In this document: piece by piece, positions 1-11,538 of the stretch
Numbering within the stretch: position 1 is the stretch's first letter
Layout of the letters: each line of letters starts with the position of its first letter
From: Streptomyces sp. TLI_146
GTDB taxonomy: Bacteria > Actinomycetota > Actinomycetes > Streptomycetales > Streptomycetaceae
Direction: 5' to 3'
NCBI RefSeq assembly: GCF_002846415.1
Contig: NZ_PJMX01000001.1
Coordinates: 2,480,001-2,544,000, forward strand
Length of the DNA stretch: 64,000 bases
Made by a program: the position numbers and the translations under genes
Notes under the pieces: model-generated
What the model was told of the DNA's origin: nothing
Seen by the model: only the letters and a program-made list of their open reading frames with translations
Databases searched by the model: none

Positions 1-3
1 GGG

Positions 4-1254
4 TTACGGGGTGGGCCGGGCCATCGCCGCCACGAAGGCCTTCTCGACGTCGGCCGCCGAGAGCACTCCGTAGATCTCGCCGGTCTCCTCGACCACCAGG
101 TACTCGGTGGCGGGGGTGGCCCGGAGCTTGTCCAGGAGCGGTTCGCCGGCCAGCTCGGCCGGGACGCGCATGCCGTCGGTGAGGTCCTGGGCGAGCCCGC
201 TGACCGCGACCCAGGGGCGGCGGTGCTCCGGCACGCCGACGATGGCGGCCTCCCGGACCAGGCCGGTGGGGTCGCCCTGCCCGTCGACGACGACCAGGGC
301 GCGCGCGCCGGCCTCGTTGGCCCGGCGCAGCGCCTCGGAGAGCGGGGTGGCCGACTCGACGGGGACGGCCCGGCGGGTGAGGTTGCGGGCGCGCAGCTCC
401 GGCAGGTGCTCGCGCAGCCGGGCCATGCGCAGGCTGTTGCCCGCGCCGGTCCAGATGATCGCGGCGAGGATCGCGGCGAGCAGCGCGTCGGTGACGGTGT
501 CCATGCCGTCGACCTCTTCCGGCGCGTTGCCGAGCGCCCCGGTCTGGGTGAGCAGCGGGAGGCCGATGAGGACGGTGACGGCGAGGGCGCGGCCGACCCA
601 GGCGGCGGCGACGGTGCCGCTCATGGGCCTGCCGGTGATCTTCCACACCACGGCGCGGAGCATCCGGCCGCCGTCCAGCGGCAGCCCGGGCAGCAGGTTG
701 AAGCCCGCCACGATCAGGTTGGAGATCATCAGCCCGGCGAGCAGGACGCCGGGCACGGTGCCGGGCTCGACGGCCTGCATCCCGACGTAGAACAGCCCGG
801 ACAGGACGAGCGAGAGCAGCGGGCCGACGAAGGCGAGCACGAACTCGCGGCCCGGCGTCTCGGTCTCCTTCTCGATCTCGGAGACCCCGCCGAAGAACTG
901 GAGCTGGATGCGGCGCACCGGGAGCTTGAAGCGCAGCGCGGCGACCGTGTGGGCCAGCTCGTGGACCAGCACCGAGGCGTAGAAGGCGACCGCGAAGAAG
1001 AGCGAGACGAGGTAGCGGGCGGCGCCGAGCTCGGGCAGCACGCGGTCGAGCTGGCCGCCGAAGACCCAGGTGATCAGGGCGGCGACCAGGAACCAGCTGG
1101 GTGCGACGTAGACCGGTACGCCGAAGGGGCGCCCCATGAGGATTCCGCCGCCCGGCTCACGTCCGCGGGGCGACTTGCCGTTGTCGGGCGCGGCGCCGGG
1201 ACCGTCGTCCCCCGCGCCGGACTGCGGCCTTTTGCTGTCGCCGCTCTCGTCCAC
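4..1254 (-). CDS. Site-2 protease (M50) with C-terminal CBS domains
   Basis: Membrane zinc metalloprotease of the intramembrane-cleaving S2P/RseP group, 416 aa. Visible signatures are HELAH (about residues 98-102) in a membrane segment and the second metal-ligand motif NLLPGLPLDGG (about 186-196). Several hydrophobic segments lie between residues 48 and 280. The last ~110 residues look like a CBS pair, as in SpoIVFB-type S2Ps with ligand-sensing domains. The GTG start has an AAGGGA ribosome site about 5 bases upstream. It is divergent from the RecB-like gene. The substrate cannot be inferred; anti-sigma factors are typical for the family. Confidence 0.9.
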   Translation of the reverse strand: MDESGDSKRPQSGAGDDGPGAAPDNGKSPRGREPGGGILMGRPFGVPVYVAPSWFLVAALITWVFGGQLDRVLPELGAARYLVSLFFAVAFYASVLVHELAHTVAALRFKLPVRRIQLQFFGGVSEIEKETETPGREFVLAFVGPLLSLVLSGLFYVGMQAVEPGTVPGVLLAGLMISNLIVAGFNLLPGLPLDGGRMLRAVVWKITGRPMSGTVAAAWVGRALAVTVLIGLPLLTQTGALGNAPEEVDGMDTVTDALLAAILAAIIWTGAGNSLRMARLREHLPELRARNLTRRAVPVESATPLSEALRRANEAGARALVVVDGQGDPTGLVREAAIVGVPEHRRPWVAVSGLAQDLTDGMRVPAELAGEPLLDKLRATPATEYLVVEETGEIYGVLSAADVEKAFVAAMARPTP

Positions 1255-1357
1255 GGTGTCCCTTCGTCGGTGGTTCTGTCTCGATCATGCAGTGTGAGGG
1301 GGCTCGTCGTCGATGGTATTCCGCTCGCTGTCAGTGGCGGGTCGTAGGGTCTGTGTC

Positions 1358-2215
1358 ATGGATACGAGCACCGGAGGGGCCGCGGCGGCCCAGCGCCCCG
1401 TGTCGTTGTCGCCGTCGCGGGCGAACGACTTCATGCAGTGCCCCTTGCTGTACCGGTTCCGGGTGATCGACAAGCTCCCCGAGAAGCCGAGCGAGGCGGC
1501 GACGCGCGGCACGCTGGTGCACGCGGTGCTGGAGCGCCTCTTCGACGACCCGGCGGCGGAGCGGACCGCGCCGCGCGCGAAGGCGATGATTCCCGGCCAG
1601 TGGGACCGGCTGCTCGAATCGAAGCCGGAGCTCACCGAGCTGTTCGCCGAGGACGCCGACGGCGAGCGGCTGGCCAAGTGGCTGGGCGAGGCCGAGCGGC
1701 TGGTGGAGCGGTGGTTCTCGCTGGAGGATCCGACGCGCCTGGAGCCGGTGGAGCGGGAGTTCTTCGTCGAGACGGAGCTGGAGTCGGGGCTGCGGCTGCG
1801 CGGAGTGATCGACCGGGTCGACGTGGCGCCGACCGGCGAGGTCCGGATCGTCGACTACAAGACGGGCAAGGCCCCGCGTCCGGAGTACGCGGAGGGCGCG
1901 CTGTTCCAGATGAAGTTCTACGCGCTGGTGGTCTGGCGGCTGAAGAACGTGCTGCCGCGCCGCCTCCAGCTGGTGTACCTGGGCAGCGGCGACGTGCTGA
2001 CGTACGACCCGGTGGAGGCGGATCTGCAGCAGGTGGAGCGGAAGCTGCACGCCCTGTGGGAGGCGATCCGGCTGGCCACCGAGACCGGCGACTGGCGCCC
2101 GCGGCCGACCAAGCTGTGCGGCTGGTGCGACCACCAGGCGGTCTGTCCGGAATTCGGGGGGACTCCCCCGGTCTATCCGCTTCCTTTGATCCCGGCCGGG
2201 GATTCTCCAGGCTGA
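1358..2215 (+). CDS. RecB-family PD-(D/E)XK exonuclease with Fe-S cysteines
   Basis: A 285-aa stand-alone nuclease domain related to the C-terminal nuclease of RecB/AddB and to Cas4. The core motif is GVIDRVD (D152) followed by IVDYKTGK (D166, K168). Cys28 near the N terminus and CGWC...C (C254, C257, C263) near the C terminus match the four-cysteine [4Fe-4S] staple of AddB/Cas4 enzymes. ATG 1358 was chosen because the protein homology begins there; an upstream in-frame ATG at 1313 adds unrelated residues. No CRISPR array or cas gene is nearby, so a general DNA-repair role is more likely than adaptation. Confidence 0.88.
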   Translation: MDTSTGGAAAAQRPVSLSPSRANDFMQCPLLYRFRVIDKLPEKPSEAATRGTLVHAVLERLFDDPAAERTAPRAKAMIPGQWDRLLESKPELTELFAEDADGERLAKWLGEAERLVERWFSLEDPTRLEPVEREFFVETELESGLRLRGVIDRVDVAPTGEVRIVDYKTGKAPRPEYAEGALFQMKFYALVVWRLKNVLPRRLQLVYLGSGDVLTYDPVEADLQQVERKLHALWEAIRLATETGDWRPRPTKLCGWCDHQAVCPEFGGTPPVYPLPLIPAGDSPG

Positions 2216-2350
2216 GGTGCGACGGCCCGCCCCGGGTCCGGGGGCCGCAACCCGGGCAGGCCCAGCCCGCTCCAGGCGCTCCCAGCCGGGGTGACGCAGG
2301 ATGAGCAGGGCAGAATGGACCCGGTCCAGCAATCCTGATGAGGAGTTCCC

Positions 2351-3022
2351 GTGGCTATCCGCGTCCTACTGGTCGACGACCAGCCGCTGCTGCGCACCGG
2401 TTTCCGGATGATCCTGGAGGCCGAGCAGGACATCGCGGTGGTGGGCGAGGCCGGCGACGGTCTCCAGGCCCTCGACCAGGTGCGGGCGCTCCAGCCCGAT
2501 GTGGTGCTGATGGACATCCGGATGCCCCGGATGGACGGGGTGGAGGCGACCCGGCAGATCAGCGGGCCGGGCAAGGACGGCCCGGCGAAGGTGCTGGTGC
2601 TGACCACGTTCGACCTCGACGAGTACGTGGTGGAGGCGCTCAAGGCGGGGGCCAGCGGCTTCCTGCTGAAGGACGCGCCCGCCAATGAGCTGGTCCAGGC
2701 GATCCGGGTGGTCGCGGCGGGCGAGGCGATGCTCGCCCCGTCGATCACCCGTCGGCTGCTCGACAAGTACGCGGACCATCTGCCCTCGGGCGAGGAGCCG
2801 GTCCCGGACACCCTGCACACGCTCACCGACCGCGAGGTCGAGGTCCTGAAGCTGGTGGCGCGCGGACTCTCCAACGCGGAGATCGCCGCGGACCTGTTCG
2901 TCAGCGAGACGACGGTGAAGACCCACGTCGGCCATGTGCTGACGAAGCTGGGGCTGCGCGACCGCGTCCAGGCGGCGGTGTACGCGTACGAGAGCGGGCT
3001 GGTCCGGCCGGGAGCGCAGTAA
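2351..3022 (+). CDS. NarL/FixJ-family response regulator
   Basis: A 223-aa two-component response regulator. The receiver has the acidic pair D9/D10, phospho-acceptor D55 in VVLMDIRMP, T86 and K107, so it looks phosphorylatable. A LuxR-type helix-turn-helix occupies about residues 155-215 (LTDREVEVLKLVARGLSNAEI). It starts at GTG 2351, six bases after an AGGAG site. No histidine kinase gene adjoins it; the upstream neighbour is the RecB-like nuclease, so the regulator is an orphan in this window. A strong hairpin follows the stop codon. Confidence 0.93.
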   Translation: MAIRVLLVDDQPLLRTGFRMILEAEQDIAVVGEAGDGLQALDQVRALQPDVVLMDIRMPRMDGVEATRQISGPGKDGPAKVLVLTTFDLDEYVVEALKAGASGFLLKDAPANELVQAIRVVAAGEAMLAPSITRRLLDKYADHLPSGEEPVPDTLHTLTDREVEVLKLVARGLSNAEIAADLFVSETTVKTHVGHVLTKLGLRDRVQAAVYAYESGLVRPGAQ

Positions 3023-3041
3023 GCGCGGATAAAGCGGATAA

Positions 3042-3085
3042 AAAAAGGGGGGGTGCGGGGGCCGAGCCCCCGCACCCCCCTTTTT
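3042..3085. terminator. Bidirectional intrinsic terminator
   Basis: A near-perfect inverted repeat (arms 3048-3061 and 3067-3080, 5-base loop) is flanked by A-run 3041-3046 and T-run 3081-3085. It therefore has a U-tract on both strands. It lies between the convergent response regulator and lipoprotein gene and should stop both transcripts. Confidence 0.9.
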
Positions 3086-3102
3086 CAAGGGCCGCGCTCC
3101 CG

Positions 3103-4689
3103 CTAGTTCTTGCTGATCTCCCAGAACCGGAACACGGTCGACGGGTCCAGGGTCCACTCGAGGCCCGCCACGCCCTCGCGGGCCACCGCGTACTGCTTGC
3201 CCTGCCACAGCGGCAGGATCGGCAGGTCGTTGGCGACGATGTCCTGGAGGCGGGAGAACTCGGCCTCGGTGGCCGCGCGGTCCTCCGTGGCGGCCGTCGA
3301 CGGGATGATCTCGCCCGTGATCGCCTTGTTGTCGTAGTGGTTGGACAGCACGTTGTCCTTGCCGAAGAACGGCGAGGTGAAGTTGTCGGGATCCGGGTAG
3401 TCGGGGATCCAGCCCTTCACGTACACACCGTACTTGCCGGCCTCGACGTCCTTCTCGTACTGCTTGAACTCGACGGACTTCACCTCGGCGTCGAACAGCC
3501 CGCTCGCGTTGAGCTGCTTGGCGATGGCGCGCATCTCGTCGTCGGTGCCCGGCCCGTAGCGGATCGGCGTGGACCACAGGGTGAGCTTCACCTTGCCGGT
3601 GAGGCCGGCCTTGTGCAGGACCTGCTTGGCCTTCGCGGGCTGCGGGCTGCCGCCGTACATGTCGAACAGCGAGGTGCTGTGCGCGGTGATGCCGGACGGG
3701 ACGATCGAGTACAGCGGCGTCGCGGTCGACTTGTAGACATCGCGCACCAGCGCCTCGCGGTCGACGAGGTAGGCGATTGCCTTGCGGACGGCGGGCTTGC
3801 CGGCGACCGGGTCGTTCATGTTGAAGGCCAGGTGCTGGACCTCCGCGCCGGTGCCCTCGACGACCTTGATGCCCTTCTTGTCCGCCACACTGGCGGCCTG
3901 GAGGTCGGCGATGTCCTTGGCGGTGAGACCGCGGTAGGCGAGGTCGACGTCGCCGTTCTTCAGCGCGTCCGCCAGGTCCTTCTGGCGGCCGTGGAACAGC
4001 TTCATGGTCATGCCGGAGTTCTTGACCTTGGCCGTGCCCTTGTAGCTGGAGTTGACCGAGAAGCTCGCCTGCTTGTCGCCGAAGGCGTCGAGCTTGTAGA
4101 CGCCCGAGCCGACCGCCTTGTCGTCGGTGCGCAGCTTGTCGGCCGGGTACACCTCGTGGTCGACGATCGAGCCGGCACCGGAGGCGATCTTGTTGGGGAA
4201 GGTGGCGTCCGGCACCTTGAGGTGGAAGACGACGGTCTGCGCGTCCGGGGTGTCGATCTTGCCCAGGGTGGACAGCAGCGGCGCGGGTCCGTTGGCGTCG
4301 TTGATCTTCAGCACCCGCTGGAACGAGAACTTGACGTCCTCGGAGGTCAGCGCGTGGCCGTTGCTGAACTTCAGGCCGGAGCGCAGGGTGCAGCGGAAGA
4401 CCTGGGAGCCGCCCTTGTCGAACGAGCAGCGCTCGGCTGCCTCGGGCTGCGGGGTGGTGCTGCCCTTGGGGAAGCTGAGCAGCGACTGGAAGACGTTGTT
4501 GAACAGCAGCCAGGAGCCCGGGTCGTAGCCGGAGGCAGGGTCGGTCGCCAGGATGTCGTCCGACATCCCCATGACCACCGACTCGCCGTTCCCGGACGAG
4601 GATCCGTCCTCCGAGCCGCAGCCGCTGAGGAGACCGGCCGCCAGTCCCGCGGCGAGCGGGGCCGTCAGCCATCGGTTCCGTATCTTCAC
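3103..4689 (-). CDS. Family 5 extracellular solute-binding lipoprotein (peptide type), copy 1
   Basis: DppA/OppA-like binding lipoprotein of a peptide-type ABC importer, about 528 aa. A basic N terminus, a hydrophobic stretch and the lipobox LLSGC indicate a lipid-anchored exported protein. Family-5 hallmarks follow, including a segment rich in LRSGLKFSNG and AEDVKFSFQR-like sequence, and a C-terminal LPILPLWQGKQYAV block. GTG 4689 is preferred because GAGG lies 9 bases upstream; two other in-frame GTGs lie just upstream (to 4704). It is paralogous to the next upstream gene. No permease or ATPase genes accompany either copy. Confidence 0.9.
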   Translation of the reverse strand: MKIRNRWLTAPLAAGLAAGLLSGCGSEDGSSSGNGESVVMGMSDDILATDPASGYDPGSWLLFNNVFQSLLSFPKGSTTPQPEAAERCSFDKGGSQVFRCTLRSGLKFSNGHALTSEDVKFSFQRVLKINDANGPAPLLSTLGKIDTPDAQTVVFHLKVPDATFPNKIASGAGSIVDHEVYPADKLRTDDKAVGSGVYKLDAFGDKQASFSVNSSYKGTAKVKNSGMTMKLFHGRQKDLADALKNGDVDLAYRGLTAKDIADLQAASVADKKGIKVVEGTGAEVQHLAFNMNDPVAGKPAVRKAIAYLVDREALVRDVYKSTATPLYSIVPSGITAHSTSLFDMYGGSPQPAKAKQVLHKAGLTGKVKLTLWSTPIRYGPGTDDEMRAIAKQLNASGLFDAEVKSVEFKQYEKDVEAGKYGVYVKGWIPDYPDPDNFTSPFFGKDNVLSNHYDNKAITGEIIPSTAATEDRAATEAEFSRLQDIVANDLPILPLWQGKQYAVAREGVAGLEWTLDPSTVFRFWEISKN

Positions 4690-4800
4690 GTGCACGTGCC
4701 TCACAGTCGTTGCTCGGCCGGCGGCCCGGGGCTGTCCCCGGGCCGTGCGGCCTCACTGAAATTGCTTGCCGGCACGTGATGAACGCGGCCGGGTCCTGCG

Positions 4801-6402
4801 TTACTTCACGCCGCGGCCCAGCTCCCAGAGCTGGAGGTCGGCCGAGGAGTTGAGCGCCCACTCGGTGCCCGTGATCTCGCTGCGGGCGGCGACGTACTGC
4901 TTGCCCTGCCACAGCGGGAGTACGGGGACGTCGTTGGCGACGATGTCCTGGATCTTCTCGAACGGCTTGGAGGCCTGGTTGCGGTCGGCCGCCACGCGCG
5001 ATTCGGGGATCAGGGTGTTGCGCACCTCGACGTTGGAGTACGGCGAGTTGAGGAAGTTGTCGCGGCCGAGGAAGGGCGCGACGTAGTTGTCCGGGTCCGG
5101 GAAGTCGGGGAACCAGCCGAGGCCGTAGACGGCGTACTCGCCGGCCTTCTGGGCCGGGCGGTACTTGGGCCAGTCGGTCGCCTTGAGCGTGGTGGCGAAC
5201 AGGCCGGTGGCGTTCAGCTGGTCCCGCAGGATCGAGAACTCCTTGGCGGTACCCGGGCCGTAGTGGTCGCCCGTGTAGTTCAGCGTCAGCTTGACCGGGG
5301 TGGAGACACCGGCGGCCCGCAGGATGCCCGCGGCCTTCTGCTTGCTCGGCTCGCCGTACTTGTTGAAGAACGAGTTGGTGTGCCCGGCGATCGAGGTCGG
5401 GATGAGCGAGTAGAGCGGCTCGGCGGTCGCCCCGTACACCTTGGAGGCCAGTGCGCCGCGGTCGACGACGGCGGCCATCGCCTGGCGGACGGCCTTGTTC
5501 TTCACGGACGGGTCGTTGGTGTTGAAGCCCAGGTAGCGGATTTCCAGGCCGGGCATCTCGACCAGGTTGACGTTCTTGGGCGGGGTGACCGAGTACTTCT
5601 GGATCTGCTCCGGCGACATGGAGCGGGTCATCATGTCGATCTTGCCGGACTCCAGCTCGGCGCCCATCGCGTCGGCGTCGGCGAACGAGCGCAGCTCGAC
5701 CTTGCTGTTGTTGACCTTCAAGTCCCCCTTGTAGTTGGGGTTCTTGCTGAAGACGGCCTTGACGACCTTGTCGCCGCTGTACTCGGCCTTGAGGGTGTAC
5801 GGGCCGGAGCCGTCCACCTCGAAGCCGCCGCGCAGCTTCTTCGCCGGGTACTTGTCCTTCTGCACGATCGCGGCGGCGGGCGTCGCGAGCTTGTACGGGA
5901 AGGTGGCGTCCGGGGTCTTCAGATGGAAGACGATCTCGTCGTCGCCCTTGGTCTCCATCGTGTCGATGTTCTCCAGGAGGGCGATCGGGCCGTTGCCGTC
6001 CTTGATGTTCAGGACGCGCTGGATCGAGTAGTGGACGTCGGCGGCGGTCAGCTTGGAGCCGTCGGCGAACTTGAGGCCGCTGCGCAGCTTGCAGCGGTAG
6101 CTCTCGTTCTCCTTGTCGGTGAACGAGCAGCTGGAGGCCGCGTCCGGGACGGGCACGCCGCCGCCGCGCGGGACGTGGACCAGCATCTGCACGGTCTGTC
6201 GCAGCACGTTCCAGGCACCGGTGTCGTACGCGTAGGCCGGGTCGAAGGGAGCGGGTGCGTCCTTGGTGACCACGAACTGGTCCGTGGTGCCCACGACGAT
6301 GGCCTTGCCGCCGTCGCCCCCACTTCCTGCCCCGCCACACGCGGCGAGTACGGGGGCGAGCAGGCCCACTACGGCCGGCAGCACCAAAGTCTTGCGGTTC
6401 AT
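4801..6402 (-). CDS. Family 5 extracellular solute-binding lipoprotein (peptide type), copy 2
   Basis: A 533-aa paralogue of the downstream lipoprotein. The signal peptide ends at lipobox VLAAC followed by a Gly/Ser-rich linker. The two proteins share many blocks, for example LRSGLKFADG versus LRSGLKFSNG, FHLKTPDATFP versus FHLKVPDATFP, and VANDVPVLPLWQGKQY versus VANDLPILPLWQGKQY, so they arose by tandem duplication. ATG 6402 starts at the signal peptide with AGGGAG about 10 bases upstream; a longer open frame to 6627 gives an implausible leader. The 111 bases between the two genes allow co-transcription. Confidence 0.9.
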   Translation of the reverse strand: MNRKTLVLPAVVGLLAPVLAACGGAGSGGDGGKAIVVGTTDQFVVTKDAPAPFDPAYAYDTGAWNVLRQTVQMLVHVPRGGGVPVPDAASSCSFTDKENESYRCKLRSGLKFADGSKLTAADVHYSIQRVLNIKDGNGPIALLENIDTMETKGDDEIVFHLKTPDATFPYKLATPAAAIVQKDKYPAKKLRGGFEVDGSGPYTLKAEYSGDKVVKAVFSKNPNYKGDLKVNNSKVELRSFADADAMGAELESGKIDMMTRSMSPEQIQKYSVTPPKNVNLVEMPGLEIRYLGFNTNDPSVKNKAVRQAMAAVVDRGALASKVYGATAEPLYSLIPTSIAGHTNSFFNKYGEPSKQKAAGILRAAGVSTPVKLTLNYTGDHYGPGTAKEFSILRDQLNATGLFATTLKATDWPKYRPAQKAGEYAVYGLGWFPDFPDPDNYVAPFLGRDNFLNSPYSNVEVRNTLIPESRVAADRNQASKPFEKIQDIVANDVPVLPLWQGKQYVAARSEITGTEWALNSSADLQLWELGRGVK

Positions 6403-6918
6403 CCTGGACGTTCTCCCTATGTGTCCGGCACTGGGGTACAGCGAAGTACGCATCACTCCGCCGCGGCCGCCCGGTCGGGGCGGGGAGGCGATCGGGCCGG
6501 TACGTACGATCGGACCTGCGCGCCCGGCGGCTGGGTGGGTGCCGGGGCAGTTGAGGGTGCGGCGAAGTTCTCGCGACGAGATTAGTGGGCGGGCCGGGAA
6601 AGCCCGTACTGGGCCTGCTCCATTCACACGCCACGCAGTGGCCGGAAATAGCAGCCCGCCGATATCGCGGCGGCGGAATCTTTCGTACAGGAGATCACCA
6701 AACAGGACACAAGGGCACCTCCGGAGCGCCCGGAGAGGCCCTTGACACGGGTCACTGACGGCAGATCAGGTGACGAACGTCACCCACTTGACACGCATTG
6801 ACCCGTCGTGAATTCAACCTTTGTGATGTTGTCGTGACGCCCTTGCAAGGTCACGGAAAATGTACGGCCGGATGCGATGAGTTTGCGCCGCATTCCGGCG
6901 GCACGCTGCGTGAACGGA
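6403..6918. promoter_or_regulatory. Long intergenic region with a 14-bp palindrome
   Basis: These 516 bases separate the second binding-protein gene from the HAD gene stop. No convincing coding frame is seen. Positions 6770-6783 read GTGACGAACGTCAC, an inverted repeat with 6-base arms and 2 central bases. Two TTGACACG direct repeats lie at 6742-6749 and 6788-6795. The palindrome is a candidate operator for the lipoprotein genes, but it is about 370 bases from the chosen start, so the link is weak. Confidence 0.35.
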
Positions 6919-7620
6919 TCAGTTCATCCGGGTGATCAGGGTGCGCAGAAAAGCCAGGTCGACTTGTTCGAGGGAATCGACGACGACCCGGCCCGAGGCG
7001 GGCTCGATCGGCGCCACGGACGGCACCGCCACCACCCGGCAGCCGGCCGCCTCGGCGGCCGCCACACCGGTCGCGGTGTCCTCGACGACCGCGCATCTGG
7101 TCGGGTCCGCGCCCAGCCCGGCGGCGGCGAACAGATACGGCTCGGGGTGCGGCTTGGTGCGCCCGACCTCGTCCCCGGCGACGGTGAGCGCGAAGTGGCG
7201 CGAGCCCAGCGAATGCAGGACCCGGTCGATGATCCGCCGGTGCGAGGCCGAGACCAGGGCGGTCGGCACGGAGTGCTCGGCGAGCTCGCCGAGCAGCCGG
7301 GCGGCTCCCGGCATCAGCGGCACCCCGCGGCTGATGCGCGCCTCGAAACGGTCGTTGAGCAGCACGGTGAGCTCGGGGACGGTGATGTCGGCGCCGGTGG
7401 CCTCGATGAGGAACCCGGCGCTGCGGGTCATGGGCCCGCCCACCACGACGTCGCGCCAGCTCTCCTGGAGCGGATGGCCGAGCGCGGCGAAGACCTCCAC
7501 CTCGGCGTCCCACCAGAAGCCCTCGGTGTCGACGAGCGTGCCGTCCATGTCCAGGAAGACGGCCTGGAGCGCCGAGCTGTCGGCCGTACGTGCTTCGGGC
7601 GCGGGAACCGTGGTGGTCAT
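6919..7620 (-). CDS. HAD-superfamily hydrolase (beta-phosphoglucomutase/phosphatase-like)
   Basis: A 233-aa haloacid-dehalogenase family protein. Motif I is FLDMDGTLVDTEG near residue 22, the usual nucleophile Asp plus the acid/base Asp two residues later. A later TALVSAS supplies the motif II Ser region. VGRTKPHPEPYL carries the motif III Lys, and CAVVEDTATGVAAA carries the motif IV acidic residue. The alpha-helical cap between motifs I and II is of the beta-phosphoglucomutase/GPH subclass. ATG 7620 has a perfect AGGAGG 9 bases upstream; the frame open to 8442 overlaps metH and is spurious. The substrate is not predictable. It sits downstream of metH on the same strand behind a hairpin. Confidence 0.88.
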   Translation of the reverse strand: MTTTVPAPEARTADSSALQAVFLDMDGTLVDTEGFWWDAEVEVFAALGHPLQESWRDVVVGGPMTRSAGFLIEATGADITVPELTVLLNDRFEARISRGVPLMPGAARLLGELAEHSVPTALVSASHRRIIDRVLHSLGSRHFALTVAGDEVGRTKPHPEPYLFAAAGLGADPTRCAVVEDTATGVAAAEAAGCRVVAVPSVAPIEPASGRVVVDSLEQVDLAFLRTLITRMN

Positions 7621-7647
7621 CCGGGCACACCTCCTGGAGGGACGAGA

Positions 7648-7676
7648 AGGCCGGTTCCCAGGGTGGGAACCGGCCT
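7648..7676 (-). terminator. Hairpin downstream of metH
   Basis: A perfect 13-bp stem (7648-7660 with 7664-7676) and GGG loop lie 70 bases past the metH stop, without a clear U-run. It is only 28 bases ahead of the HAD start codon, so it ends metH transcripts or attenuates read-through into the HAD gene. Confidence 0.65.
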
Positions 7677-7745
7677 GCGCTGGACCGACAAGTGTACGTC
7701 CCGGCGGTCGGAAACGCTCGTGATAAACCTCGCGGCGACCAGCGC

Positions 7746-11258
<3,513 letters not shown>

Positions 11259-11315
11259 GGATGTGCTCCCTGGAGTGCGACGGCTGTCGGCTTTGCGGCG
11301 TCCTCGGGGAGGCCG

Positions 11316-11338
11316 CACCCGGTCAGGGTAACCGGGTG
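11316..11338 (-). other. Hairpin in the metH leader
   Basis: Inverted repeat CACCCGGT / ACCGGGTG (11316-11323 and 11331-11338) with a 7-base loop lies about 60-80 bases upstream of the metH start. It could be a leader regulatory structure, but no known riboswitch consensus (cobalamin box, SAM or SAH type) is recognisable around it. Confidence 0.3.
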
Positions 11339-11475
11339 AGGGCCGGGTGGGCACAGGTGTCCCACGGGGCGGACTGCGCGGGGGGCCGCCCGGGCGACCG
11401 CCGGATGGCCGCGGTGCGTCTGTCATCTGAACTGGCCGGATGGCGGCGGGGGCCGTCCATCACGGTGACACGAGG

Positions 11476-11510
11476 TCGACAACGGCCGATACTGTTCAGC
11501 ATTGTCGAAC
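11476..11510 (+). promoter_or_regulatory. gylR promoter region and candidate GylR operator
   Basis: GCATTGTCGAAC (11499-11510) recurs identically at 12524-12535 before glpF. Here it forms a dyad with upstream TCGACAA (11476-11482) and is preceded by GTTC, giving a GTTC-N9-GAAC arrangement. A -10-like TACTGT precedes it. The duplication in front of both gylR and its target operon suggests GylR binding and autoregulation. Confidence 0.6.
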
Positions 11511-11538
11511 TCAACGTTCCGAAGTGGGAGGAAGCGCG

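Noticed and set aside
2366..6634. A 1,422-codon open frame on the minus strand spanning the response regulator and both binding proteins
   Set aside because: It runs antisense to the response regulator and in another frame of the two lipoproteins. Its composition is Arg/Gly/Pro-rich, the usual high-GC shadow, and it has no domain.
11259..11538. Cobalamin, SAM or SAH riboswitch upstream of metH
   Set aside because: A short hairpin exists, but I cannot find a B12 box or the conserved cores of known methionine-related riboswitches.
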